From: Bacteroidaceae bacterium
GTDB taxonomy: Bacteria; Bacteroidota; Bacteroidia; Bacteroidales; Bacteroidaceae
Direction: 5' to 3'
DNA: 32,709 bases
Assembly (NCBI GenBank): GCA_017556045.1
Contig: JAFZFF010000101.1
Coordinates: 1-32,709 of the forward strand
How positions within the stretch are numbered: position 1 is the first letter of the stretch; each line of letters begins with the position of its first letter. Both the position numbers and the translations under genes were made by a program. Of the stretch, positions 1 through 8,600 are shown piece by piece. The notes beneath the pieces are model-generated. The model made no database searches. It was not told where the DNA came from and was given only the letters and a program-made list of their open reading frames with translations.

Positions 1-45
1 ATTAGATTAATGAGAGGTAATAGATAAACAACAAAATAAAGATTT

Positions 46-177
46 ATGATTAGACAGGACAACTACAATGTGAATTACGAAGCTCCCGTAGTGGAGGTTA
101 TCGAGGTCGAGGTAGAGCAAGGCTTTGCTGGAAGTATCGAACCTCTTGGAGACAGAAAAGAGGACATTGAATGGTAA
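46..177 (+). CDS. Small peptide, conserved EVIEVEVEQGFA family (43 aa)
   Basis: The 43-residue product begins MIRQDNYNVNYEAPVVEVIE and ends EDIEW. It shares the identical 16-residue block APVVEVIEVEVEQGFA with the 50-aa peptide at 5430-5582, and both end in an acidic stretch plus Ile and a terminal Trp. There is no signal peptide and no membrane segment; the conserved block alternates hydrophobic and acidic residues as a beta strand would. The gene ends 4 nt before the first ATG of the BspA-like lipoprotein, so the two are probably co-transcribed. The ATG at 46 is the only in-frame start that keeps the homologous block. I know of similar short Bacteroidales proteins ending in acidic residues and Trp, but no function is established to my knowledge. 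A structural, regulatory or precursor-peptide role is possible. The 45 bases upstream hold no recognisable feature. Confidence 0.7.
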   Translation: MIRQDNYNVNYEAPVVEVIEVEVEQGFAGSIEPLGDRKEDIEW

Positions 178-181
178 ACTA

Positions 182-3100
182 ATGAAACGACAAAGACGAA
201 TGATGAAGAAATTATTTTACGTAATTGCAGCTCTCTCCCTCTTTGCTTGCGAGAAGGCTGAAGATTTTGACCAGCCTACGCAGGGCGGTGCTGCGAGTGG
301 CACTGGCCTCCCCGAGGTGATCTATGCCTCTATGGCTGATGAGAACGACACTACTGCGACACGTACTTATGCGGATGGCAAGACTATCCTTTGGCACAGT
401 GGCGATGAGATTGCTTACTTTGGACCCAAAGCGTTCAGAGCAAGGTATATGTATGAAGGTGAGGATGGTGCAGCTTCAGCAAAGTTCAATTGCAAAGAAA
501 GCGGAACCAGCCTACCTGGTCTTGCCAAACCATCGTTACCCCTTGTGGTGTATCCTTATAGTGCTGGTACACATTATGAGGTGATGAATGAGGGAAAACA
601 CCTCGTGGTGTACTTCCCCACCGAGCAGACCTATGCCCCCAACTCATTTGGTCGTGGTGCTAACGTGATGGTGGCTGCTGGTGAGACTGCCGATGATACC
701 GACTTTTACTTCCGTAATGCCTGTGGTTACCTCGTCATCAAGCTCTATGGTGAAGAGGGGATTAAGATTAAGAACATTGCACTCACCGCACTGGGTGAAG
801 AGAATATTGCCGGTCAGGGCTACATCGTAGCGAGCCACGATGCCGAGCCTCGCGTATGGATGGCAAATTTTGAAAAGAAAAACACCGTTACCCTAAACTG
901 CGGTGACGAGGGTGTGGCCATTGGTGCCAGCCAGGCCAATGCTACAGAGTTTTGGTTTGCCTTGCCTCCTGTGACCTTTAATCAGGGCTTCAAGATTGTG
1001 GCTACTCCCACCCAGGGCGGAGCCTTCACCATACAGACCTCGAAGAAGGTAGCTATCACCCGCAACGACATTCAGCCCATGGCGGCGCTCCAGTTTGTAG
1101 CGAATACGGTGACCGACTATCAGCTCTTCTATACCAGAGCCAATAGCACCGAGCTCTTGAACTTTGGCACTGGCGACGCCAGCCCCTTCGATGCTAACAT
1201 TACGGCACACTACTATGACGCGAAGTATCAGCGCTTCTTCATTGAGTTTGACAAGCCGCTGACCACTATAAACAAGGATGCATTTAAGAATACCGACATC
1301 ACCTCAGTAACCTTCCCTGGACAGCTGACCACCATCGGCGAGAATGCTTTCCGTGGCACCTCCATCACGAGCCTCACCCTCCCCGGCAGTGTAACCTTCG
1401 CAGGTAAGGGTGCCTTCAGAGACTGTACAGCGCTGACGTCGGTAAGCTTGGAGGCAAACCCCGCTGGTGAAAATTTGAAGTTCGTATTGGAAAATCAACG
1501 CGGTCCTTTCTTTGAATCTAAGCTTACCAATATCTATCTCGATCGTGATGTTATAGAACAATTGGGAACGAACGAACTTGGTAGCTATGATTTTGTAGCT
1601 TACGAAGGACTGTTCTTCAATCAGATATACAATGAAAATGAAAGTTTGAAGAAGAGCACAACGACCACTGTCACCATAGGCAGCAAGGTAACAACCATCA
1701 ATCCATACACATTCTATCACCTTCCCGTTAAGGAAATCATTATTCCCAGCAATATCTCTTGCATCAAGAAATATGCATTTCATCTTTCATCACTTGAGCG
1801 CCTCACAATTTCTGAAGGAGATGCTGGTCTTGGGATTGAAGGTGTCACATCTGGTGCTGGTCCGTTCTACAACACCCCCCTCAGTGAAATCAACATCTAT
1901 AGAAGCATTGAATATCAAGATATTTATGGAAAACCTAATGCTAATGATGATACCAATGGTGGTGTGTTCTCTGTAAAGCCCGTCGAAGGCTTGGCTACCA
2001 GCGTAACTATTGGCCCAAAGGTGACAAAAATCCTTGACTTTATGTTTGGCGAAGCCCCCATTACGTCGATTACCATCCCTGGTACGGTGACGAGCATGGG
2101 TCGTAATGCGTTCTCTAAATGTGAAAAGATGCAGACGGTGACTTTTCAGCCCAGTGATACAGGTACACCGCTCACATTTTACGGAAATAATAAAGAAGAA
2201 GCACCATTCTACCAGGCAAAACTTCAGGCTCTCGTCCTCAATCGCAAGTTGGTGCGAGCGAACGAAAATACGTCATTCTTATTTTTTGCATATCATTCCG
2301 AACTTAGCAGCGTAACCCTTGGCGAGCAAGTAGATGCCATACACGACTGTATGTTCTCGAGTACAGGTATCTCCAGTATCGAGATCCCCAGCAGCGTTAC
2401 CAGTATCGGTAGTTACGCCATCTATAATTGTCAATCACTTACGTCTGTTACTATAAATGGTCTCGTCTACATCGATGATTATGCTTTTATGTACGATAAT
2501 AATCTTGAGTCTGTAAATATTATTGGCGGTGTGACTGGCATTGGCCTTGAAGCATTTTGCTCTTGTGATGCACTTCGTACATTCACCATGAACGAGACCC
2601 AATCGCGTGGAGAAATTAAGGAAATGGCGTTCCTTGCTTGCCCTGCCCTCACTGCTATCACTATCCCAGGAGGCATAACCTGCATAGCCGACTTTGCATT
2701 CCACGAATGTACCTCTCTTAGCACCATTACATTCAAAGCAGGTGCTGAGCCACTCACTATAGGATTCTACGATGGTAAACTTTTCGGAGCAGATGGTACA
2801 AAAGATCATGGCCCGTTCTATCACTCTCCTCTGACCACTATCAACTTGGATAGAAACATTCAGTTGTCAGCCGACTATGCTAACAAATGCGATGCGGGTG
2901 ATGAAGGTGTATTCTCATATCAGGGCTACACAAATGCGTCGCACCAAACAACGGTAAACATTGGCAGCAATGTAACGAGCATCCCGAAATATATGTTTGC
3001 AACCTCTGCTGCGACCTCGGTGACCATTCCCGCAACAGTAACCTCAGTGGGCGAGTATGCCTTCTATAACTGCGACAAGCTGCAATCTGCCATCCTTAAT

Positions 3101-4186
3101 TCCGATGTGGCGGGTAGCAATATGTTTGACGACTGCGATAATCTCACATCAGTGACCATCGGTGGTACCGTATCCTCTATTGACAGGGGCATGTTTGATG
3201 GCTGCGGCAAGTTGAGTACGCTGAACATCACTGGCTCGGTGAGCTCTATCGATAATGGTACATTCGATGGTTTCAACATCACCACTATAAACATTCCTGG
3301 TCACGTGAATACTATTGGCGCTAATGCTTTCGATGACTGCGATAAGCTTGTGACTCTGAACATCACGGGTACCGTTAATACTATTGGTGAGAGTGCCTTT
3401 GAGGATTGCGATAAGCTGGCAACAGTAAATATTACCAATACTGTAGACAAAGTAGGCGCCTATGCCTTCTCAGACTGCGATGCCGTAACTACACTCGCCA
3501 TTCGTGCCAATACGGTAGAAGACTATGCCTACGAGGATATGGACGGACTGAAGACCGCCACACTCTATGGTGCTACCGTGGGTAAGGGAGTGTTCTATGA
3601 TAGCAATAATCTCGAGACTATTATCATCGATGGCGGTGTGAACTCGATTGGTGACGATGCTTTCTATAATTGTGGCAAACTTAAGAATGTGACCTTCGAA
3701 TCGAGCGCTAATCCCCTCACAATGGGCTATCAGCCAAGCTCCACAGACGATGTAGGCGCATTCTACCAGTCTCCATTGGCTTATATCTACCTGGATCGCG
3801 AGATTGTGCCATCAGAGGAGTACAAGAAGCAGCTCGATGCTTGGGATATGGGCGTATTTACCAATAAGCACTACAAAGATAAATCTTTGACTACCACGGT
3901 AACCATTGGTTCTAACGTGACGAAAATCTTAGACTGGATGTTCTGTTGTGTACGCATGCAGTCGGTAGAAATCCCTGCAAGTGTGACTTCGATTGGTAAG
4001 CAGGCATTTGCTTGGGACTACATACTCGAAAAAGTAACCTGTAAGGGTAACACAGCTCCGACCTTGGGAGCCGACGTATTCGAGGATTGTGACGAATTGG
4101 GAAGCATTACCATTCCCGCAGGTGAAAGCGTCCTGAACGACTATAAGTCTAAGTGGAGCCAATACAAAGGCAAGCTACGTCAATAA
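182..4186 (+). CDS. BspA-like LRR_5 surface lipoprotein with fimbrillin-like N-terminus
   Basis: The protein has about 1334 aa from the ATG at 182; ATGs at 200 and 203 are also plausible. The N-terminus contains MKKLFYVIAALSLFAC, a lipoprotein signal with Cys near residue 23. Acidic residues follow (EKAEDFD), as in the Bacteroidetes surface-export signal. Residues ~40-310 look like a fimbrillin (Mfa-like) domain (ILWHSGDEIAYFG). From ~350 to the end there are BspA-type leucine-rich repeats (IGENAF, SITIP, SVTSIG). A larger unit recurs about five times: GPFY, LDR, GVF, TTVTIGSNVT, then a repeat pair. The end (ITIPAGESVLNDYKSKWSQY) is the usual BspA cap. The repeats at ~3060-3560 are unusually Asp/Cys rich (DDCDKL). 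The family is associated with adhesion; the ligand here cannot be told. The frame is also open further upstream to a TTG at 125, but that overlaps the peptide gene. Confidence 0.88.
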   Translation: MKRQRRMMKKLFYVIAALSLFACEKAEDFDQPTQGGAASGTGLPEVIYASMADENDTTATRTYADGKTILWHSGDEIAYFGPKAFRARYMYEGEDGAASAKFNCKESGTSLPGLAKPSLPLVVYPYSAGTHYEVMNEGKHLVVYFPTEQTYAPNSFGRGANVMVAAGETADDTDFYFRNACGYLVIKLYGEEGIKIKNIALTALGEENIAGQGYIVASHDAEPRVWMANFEKKNTVTLNCGDEGVAIGASQANATEFWFALPPVTFNQGFKIVATPTQGGAFTIQTSKKVAITRNDIQPMAALQFVANTVTDYQLFYTRANSTELLNFGTGDASPFDANITAHYYDAKYQRFFIEFDKPLTTINKDAFKNTDITSVTFPGQLTTIGENAFRGTSITSLTLPGSVTFAGKGAFRDCTALTSVSLEANPAGENLKFVLENQRGPFFESKLTNIYLDRDVIEQLGTNELGSYDFVAYEGLFFNQIYNENESLKKSTTTTVTIGSKVTTINPYTFYHLPVKEIIIPSNISCIKKYAFHLSSLERLTISEGDAGLGIEGVTSGAGPFYNTPLSEINIYRSIEYQDIYGKPNANDDTNGGVFSVKPVEGLATSVTIGPKVTKILDFMFGEAPITSITIPGTVTSMGRNAFSKCEKMQTVTFQPSDTGTPLTFYGNNKEEAPFYQAKLQALVLNRKLVRANENTSFLFFAYHSELSSVTLGEQVDAIHDCMFSSTGISSIEIPSSVTSIGSYAIYNCQSLTSVTINGLVYIDDYAFMYDNNLESVNIIGGVTGIGLEAFCSCDALRTFTMNETQSRGEIKEMAFLACPALTAITIPGGITCIADFAFHECTSLSTITFKAGAEPLTIGFYDGKLFGADGTKDHGPFYHSPLTTINLDRNIQLSADYANKCDAGDEGVFSYQGYTNASHQTTVNIGSNVTSIPKYMFATSAATSVTIPATVTSVGEYAFYNCDKLQSAILNSDVAGSNMFDDCDNLTSVTIGGTVSSIDRGMFDGCGKLSTLNITGSVSSIDNGTFDGFNITTINIPGHVNTIGANAFDDCDKLVTLNITGTVNTIGESAFEDCDKLATVNITNTVDKVGAYAFSDCDAVTTLAIRANTVEDYAYEDMDGLKTATLYGATVGKGVFYDSNNLETIIIDGGVNSIGDDAFYNCGKLKNVTFESSANPLTMGYQPSSTDDVGAFYQSPLAYIYLDREIVPSEEYKKQLDAWDMGVFTNKHYKDKSLTTTVTIGSNVTKILDWMFCCVRMQSVEIPASVTSIGKQAFAWDYILEKVTCKGNTAPTLGADVFEDCDELGSITIPAGESVLNDYKSKWSQYKGKLRQ

Positions 4187-4206
4187 TCCCTAACCAATAT
4201 ACACAT

Positions 4207-4232
4207 CAGAGCCGCCCTTTCGGGTGGCTCTG
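4207..4232 (+). terminator. Hairpin downstream of the BspA-like lipoprotein
   Basis: Eleven-bp arms (4207-4217 and 4222-4232, one G-T mismatch) with a 4-nt loop lie 20 nt after the stop codon. The following tract is only weakly T-rich, so termination is likely but not textbook. Confidence 0.6.
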
Positions 4233-4250
4233 ACTGTTTAAGTAAAGGGC

Positions 4251-4331
4251 TTACGGTGTACCGATACATTCGACGATGAGCCTTACTTGGTTGCGCGTGA
4301 GTATGCGCTCATTGCCTTTGTAGCCTACATT
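4251..4331 (-). pseudogene. C-terminal remnant of a DUF4248 gene
   Basis: The reverse strand reads NVGYKGNERILTRNQVRLIV followed by ECIGTP and a stop. This aligns almost residue for residue with the last 26 residues of the intact DUF4248 protein at 25280-25498 (NAGYKGTERILSRNQVRIIV, ECIGAP). An in-frame TAA lies directly upstream and no further similarity is visible, so only the 3' end survives. As at 25280, it faces the end of a + strand secreted-protein gene with a hairpin between them. Confidence 0.8.
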
Positions 4332-4638
4332 TTAGTGAAATCCGATGGATTCGTGGTTTTGGGACGAATGACCTGTTCGAAACTTGCATTTTTCAGGTGA
4401 TAAAAGTTTATTTTTGGGGTGGCATGGCAGTGTCGGAGGTATGTAAAAAATATATTGCAGGTGCATAAGGAAATTATTGCATGTGTGAAAATTTCTTACT
4501 CGAAGTATACACTTGACGGATTGAACAGCTGTAATTTTTGCAACGAAGGTCTGTGATTTTTCTCGAGGACAGCTCCGATAATTTTACCACACAGTTTTGA
4601 TGTAAAAAACGCAGGTTCGATCGCAAGAAAAGGCCTTT

Positions 4639-4704
4639 CCCTTTTCTAAAAATCTAACAGCCCTTTTCCCAAAAACGAATAGCCCTTTTTCTAAAAACGA
4701 ACCT
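4639..4704. repeat. Three tandem 22-bp units
   Basis: Units at 4639-4660, 4661-4682 and 4683-4704 each start CCCTTTT and continue with a C/T-rich step, then AAAA and CGAA or TCTAA. The second and third are nearly the same. The tract lies inside the inverted-repeat-bounded element. It has no coding potential. Confidence 0.7.
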
Positions 4705-4850
4705 ATGATTTTCCAGCGTAAAGCAAAACAGTATAAGACATTGTACTAAGTAAAAAATATTTTTCGCTTAGTGCGAGCAAAATAGTACTTTGTGTAATCG
4801 CAGAATTAGCAAACAGGCAATTCCCCAGGTGAAAAAAGTTCATAAATGAA

Positions 4851-4889
4851 GTGGCATGGCAGCGAGCTTCGCTCGCTCTGCCATGCCAC
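4851..4889. repeat. Strong hairpin with GTGGCATGGCAG arms
   Basis: GTGGCATGGC plus AGCGAGC pairs with GCTCGCT plus CTGCCATGCCAC around a TTC loop, leaving a two-base bulge. It is formed by the degenerate left-arm copy meeting the right arm of the 4396-4912 element. There is no T tract after it on either strand, so it is probably a repeat structure and not a terminator. Confidence 0.7.
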
Positions 4890-4954
4890 CCCAAAAATAA
4901 ACTTTTGCCACCCAGACATTAGGGTATTTTAATGTAGTTTACATGCGCTGTCTC

Positions 4955-5010
4955 CTACTTGACCACTACGCGGAGATTGTTGACGATATATACGTCTTGG
5001 TGGAGGCACG
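4955..5010 (-). pseudogene. Remnant of a secreted-protein C-terminal tail
   Basis: The reverse strand reads CLHQDVYIVNNLRVVVK then a TAG stop. It matches the final residues of the CotH-type protein at 22066-25203 (GLHPGVYIVNNHRVVVK). Only about 18 codons remain. At about 5010 the sequence switches to the end of an unrelated gene on the other strand. It is the tail of a lost protein that carried the same sorting-type C-terminus. Confidence 0.7.
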
Positions 5011-5223
5011 GAGAAGAATGACCTGACCAAGGGCTGGACCCCTATCCACCCCATGAAGCTACACTACTCGCCCTACGACGCCGTCGTGCCCCAGGAGAAC
5101 AGCCTCGCCATGCTCGAGGCCTTCGGTGCCGACATCGTCACTCTCGACAAGTCAATGCTTCCCGTCGACCACGCTACCACCTGCAGCCTGTGGATGGTAA
5201 ACCTCTTCAGCACCGGATTCTGA
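5011..5223 (+). pseudogene. C-terminal fragment of a secretory lipase-like alpha/beta hydrolase
   Basis: An open frame of about 70 codons ending at TGA 5221-5223 encodes PIHPMKLHYSPYDAVVPQEN, then a GADIVTLD segment and VDHATTCSLWMVNLFSTGF. This is the typical end of an alpha/beta hydrolase of the secretory-lipase type. The acid residue would be the Asp of SPYDAVVP and the catalytic His that of VDH. The nucleophile-bearing N-terminal part is missing and there is no start codon at the break. The GC-rich codon use (CTC, ACC, GCC) resembles the CotH gene more than the nearby BspA gene. A terminator follows. Confidence 0.65.
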
Positions 5224-5249
5224 GATATACATACAACGTAACACACGGC

Positions 5250-5274
5250 AGAGCCACCCACTGAGGGTGGCTCT
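5250..5274 (+). terminator. Intrinsic terminator after the lipase fragment
   Basis: A perfect 10-bp stem (AGAGCCACCC / GGGTGGCTCT) with a 5-nt loop is followed by CTTTGTTGT. It has outlived the gene it served. Confidence 0.75.
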
Positions 5275-5374
5275 CTTTGTTGTATCTGTTGTCATCACCG
5301 CATTCTTTTGTAAGTAACGCTTGTCCTCGGTCACAGCCAAGGAGTCATTCTATTGTTTAATGCATACTTTATAT

Positions 5375-5406
5375 AAAAAACGTAGGGAACCCTATGGCTC
5401 CCTACG
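5375..5406 (-). terminator. Intrinsic terminator of the minus-strand BspA/peptide operon
   Basis: Read on the minus strand, an 8-bp stem (CGTAGGGA / TCCCTACG; arms 5381-5388 and 5399-5406) is followed by six T. It lies about 25 nt beyond the stop codon of the 50-aa peptide gene. Confidence 0.8.
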
Positions 5407-5429
5407 CTCGTTGTTTAAGGTGTATGTGC

Positions 5430-5582
5430 TTACCAGATATCATCCCAGTCGCCACGGCCACCAGGAGCAGCTGAAGGCTTGGTGCCATTGCCTACTCCGA
5501 TATAGTCTGAAGATACGGCGAAGCCCTGCTCCACCTCTACCTCGATAACCTCCACTACGGGAGCGATATAATTCTGTTCCAT
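5430..5582 (-). CDS. Small peptide, conserved EVIEVEVEQGFA family (50 aa)
   Basis: The product begins MEQNYIAPVVEVIEVEVEQG and ends GGRGDWDDIW. The block APVVEVIEVEVEQGFA is identical to that of the 43-aa peptide at 46-177, and the DNA over the block is close to identical too. The middle (SSDYIGVGNGTKPSAAPGG) differs completely, so both ends are conserved and the middle varies. There is no signal sequence. The gene starts 20 nt after the stop of the 2325-aa BspA-like gene and is followed by a terminator, so it is the last gene of that transcript. A longer in-frame start would overlap the upstream gene and is unlikely. The function is unknown. The PGG motif invites a cleavage-site reading, but no maturation enzyme is nearby. 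Confidence 0.75.
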   Translation of the reverse strand: MEQNYIAPVVEVIEVEVEQGFAVSSDYIGVGNGTKPSAAPGGRGDWDDIW

Positions 5583-5601
5583 GATTTCTTTATTGTTTTG
5601 T

Positions 5602-8600
5602 TTAGAATGTAACTTTCTTACCATTCACAATATAGATAGCACCCTTCTGCGGAGCCATCACGCGGCGTCCCATGAGGTCGTAGATAGCCTCTGCATCCTC
5701 ATATCTGAACTCTGCATCCTCGATGTCGGTGGCATTGCCTTCGCCATAGACGCGGATGCGTACTCTTGAGAGAGCAGTCTTATCTACCTCTACTGGTGAT
5801 GATGTACGTTCCTTGATGGTCAAGTATATGCGGAAGGGGTTGAGTCCTTCGGTACCCCACCAACCGCCATCGATAGAGATAGCGTAGTGTTTTCCCGGGA
5901 TAGCAGTGAAGTCGTTAGCTCCCATACGATCGTAGATACCGGTGAGGGTATACTCCATCGTTGCCGATGAGGTAGTGATACTGGTGCGATTTGTAGTAGC
6001 AGTGCTATGGAGTATCGCATTGCTCATGACAAGTCTCATCTCTCGTGCTTCCTCGTTCTTGGCACGGATGAAATAGGGGTGATTGGCCTGGAGCTTACCC
6101 TGCTTGATCTTGAAGATCTCCATCACCATCTCGTCGATAGTGCCATTATTATCTTTATCGTAAGCGTGCATATTGTTATAGTACGCTACTTCATAGTTCT
6201 GTAGGAGCTCCTCGGTCACCTCGATCTCGAAGGGTACGAACAGTGAGTTCCACTCCAGGTTGGGCAAGGTGCGGGTGTATGTCAGAGTTTTGATGATCTC
6301 ATCCTTTTCTACCTCAAACTTGGTGTAGTTGCCGTCAACGATTTCCATTCTCTCCTCCATGTCCTCATACATCTGTACGATGCTGGGCATATTGGGATAG
6401 GTAGCCTGCAGGTAGGCGCGGTAGGGAAGCAGTGCTTCGCCGCTCTCCTTGTACCATTTGCTGTCGTCACCCAAGAGGTACATACTCTGGCTCTGTACCT
6501 TCTCTGCTGGGATGGTGGTCAGGGTACCTGTCATCACATATCTGTCTGCCGCAACTTGAGGCATTCTCTTCAGGGCAGTGGGTACCAGTGTCTCCTTCTC
6601 GGTGCAGAGGGTCATGGTCTCATCGGTCAAGACTACATAGGGAGTGTTGGCCTTCATGACGCCCTCTACTGGTGATACTATGATAGCCTCGTTCGTACTG
6701 CTTGTGAGCTCATACGCGATGACGCCCACAGGTATCTCCATGTCAAAGGGCAGACAGAGTGTCGCTCTCTCGTCCTTCACGAACTGACGATCATAGCTGA
6801 TAGCGCTGGCCTTGAATGCGCGGGGCACGGCATAGTCAGCTTCATCCGAGATGGTGAGGCGGTCGCACTTTAAGTTGCCCTCGCTGCCATATACCACATT
6901 GGTAAAGCCAGTAGCTGCGAAGCTCTCGGGAACGTAGATGAGTGCATGCTCATTTGTGCCCAGCTTATTGATGTTGCTCTCGGTGAGCACGCCTTCGGCA
7001 GCACACTGTGAGAAGTCGGCCCACTGCAGCTTAGTATTTGCTGCAAAGGCGCCATCCTCCACTACCTTGAGTGTAGCGGGAAGGGTAATCTTCTGCAGAT
7101 TTGCCATTTTCGCCAGTGTGGCAGTCTTGAGTGTATCAACGGAGCTGTTCTTCAGTGCAGTGAGGTCTTTCACCTGGTTGTGGTAGTCAAACCATCCGTC
7201 GATGTCGGTTATTGCCGGTAGCTGGTCGTTGCTCATCACGGCGCGAGCACCGAACGCGCGGAACAGCGCATCATCGTCATACTTGGCGCAGAACTCCTTG
7301 GTGTGTCTGTAGTACTCCTCGTCAGCTGTATACTGGTGTAGGAGGCTCGCGGGCACATACATCTTCTCTGTCTGGTAGGGCTGGTCAGATATGGGGTCAG
7401 TGAAGGCATCGCCATCGAGCACGGGCTTCTCGTTGCAGAGGAAGACAATGTTCTTCAGGTTCTTGCACTTGCCGAAGGCATCGTTTCCGATGGCTACGGT
7501 AGCATCACCCACCACGATGTTTTCAATGCCGAGATTGTCGTAGAAGGCATTGTCAGCAATCTTGGTCACATTCTTGGGCAGGATGACAGTGTTGAGCTTA
7601 TCGAGTCTCCAGAACATGTGCTCGGGAATCACGTTGTTTTCTTTCACATAGTCGTTCACACCGTCTCTGTTGAAACAGATGTTGTTGGGGTCGGTGCAGA
7701 TGGTAGCGTCGTAGAGGTCAAGATAGCCCATGCGTGCCAGTGTCACCTCGTCGCCATCCTCCTCTTCGCGTCCGCCGAGCATGCGCAGCACGGCAATATC
7801 CTTACCGTTGATGGGACCAATCACCTTCAACGCGGTGATGTTGATAAAGTCGCCACCGATGCGGCCTACATTGTTGGGCTCGTCCATGTTGACGGTAAAG
7901 CCGAGTGCCTCGCCCAGTGTGCCGGCTTCGGTTACGGTCACCACCTTCACCTCGTCTCGCTGCTGCATGAATCCCTGGATGTGGTCAGCATACTGCGGCC
8001 AAGCCTTGCGGTAGGCATCCTCCTCGCCACTCTGTACATAGATGACAAAGTTCTCGGGAAGGTCCTCCAATGCATCTGCAGCCAACTCGGGGATGCTCTC
8101 GCAGCCAGCGTAGAGTGCGGTGAGCGAGCTGCAGCCACGGAAGGCACCTACGCTGATTGACTCTACCCTGTAGGGCAGCATCACCTTTTTGAGGCTTGAG
8201 CATCCGCTGAGTGAGTTGTTGCCCAACTCCTTCACTTCAACTGCATATATCAGCTCCATGAAGTTCTCAATCTCAGTATTGCCGTTGACTACATTCTCAA
8301 AGCTCTTCTGTGCGCACAAGTCATCGATGGTGAAGATGCGCTTGTCAGCCAAAGCATGAATCACGGCATCCTCCTCGAAGGCCGAGGCGATAGAGTCGGT
8401 ACGAGTGTAGTACACATAGCTACCCGAGAGGTGTGCGCGGGTGGCGTTAGTGGTGTAGAGTATTCGTATGGGGGTATTCTTAGCCCATGCGTTGGCATCT
8501 GTAGCGGGTGCCTTGTCAGTGAGCATGATCACCTCCTTCAGGTTGGGGCTGTCGTGGGTCACCTTCTTTCCGATGCTCTGTACGTTTTCGCCGATTACCA

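Larger units (their letters stand above)
4396..4912. mobile_element. ~0.5-kb MITE-like element bounded by 35-bp inverted repeats
   Basis: The left arm (4396-4430) and right arm (4878-4912) are inverted copies differing at about two of 35 positions; each carries TTTTTGGGGTGGCATGGCAG. A degenerate third copy in the left-arm orientation lies at 4826-4862. It abuts the right arm and forms a strong hairpin. The interior has no credible ORF. It carries three 22-bp tandem units and AT-rich sequence. I see no clear target-site duplication. The structure suggests a non-autonomous, transposase-less element, or a large palindromic intergenic repeat. Confidence 0.5.

Noticed and set aside
125-181. Extended N-terminus of the BspA lipoprotein from a TTG start
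   Set aside because: It would overlap the peptide gene and place 19 extra residues before a normal lipoprotein signal.
4639-4704. CRISPR-like array
   Set aside because: Three contiguous 22-bp units have no unique spacers and there are no cas genes.
4703-4894. 63-codon minus-strand ORF inside the inverted-repeat element
   Set aside because: It runs through the hairpin and AT-rich repeats and its composition does not look like protein.
5446-5462. GRGDW motif in the 50-aa peptide as an integrin-binding RGD
   Set aside because: A three-residue motif is common by chance, and the peptide has no signal for export.
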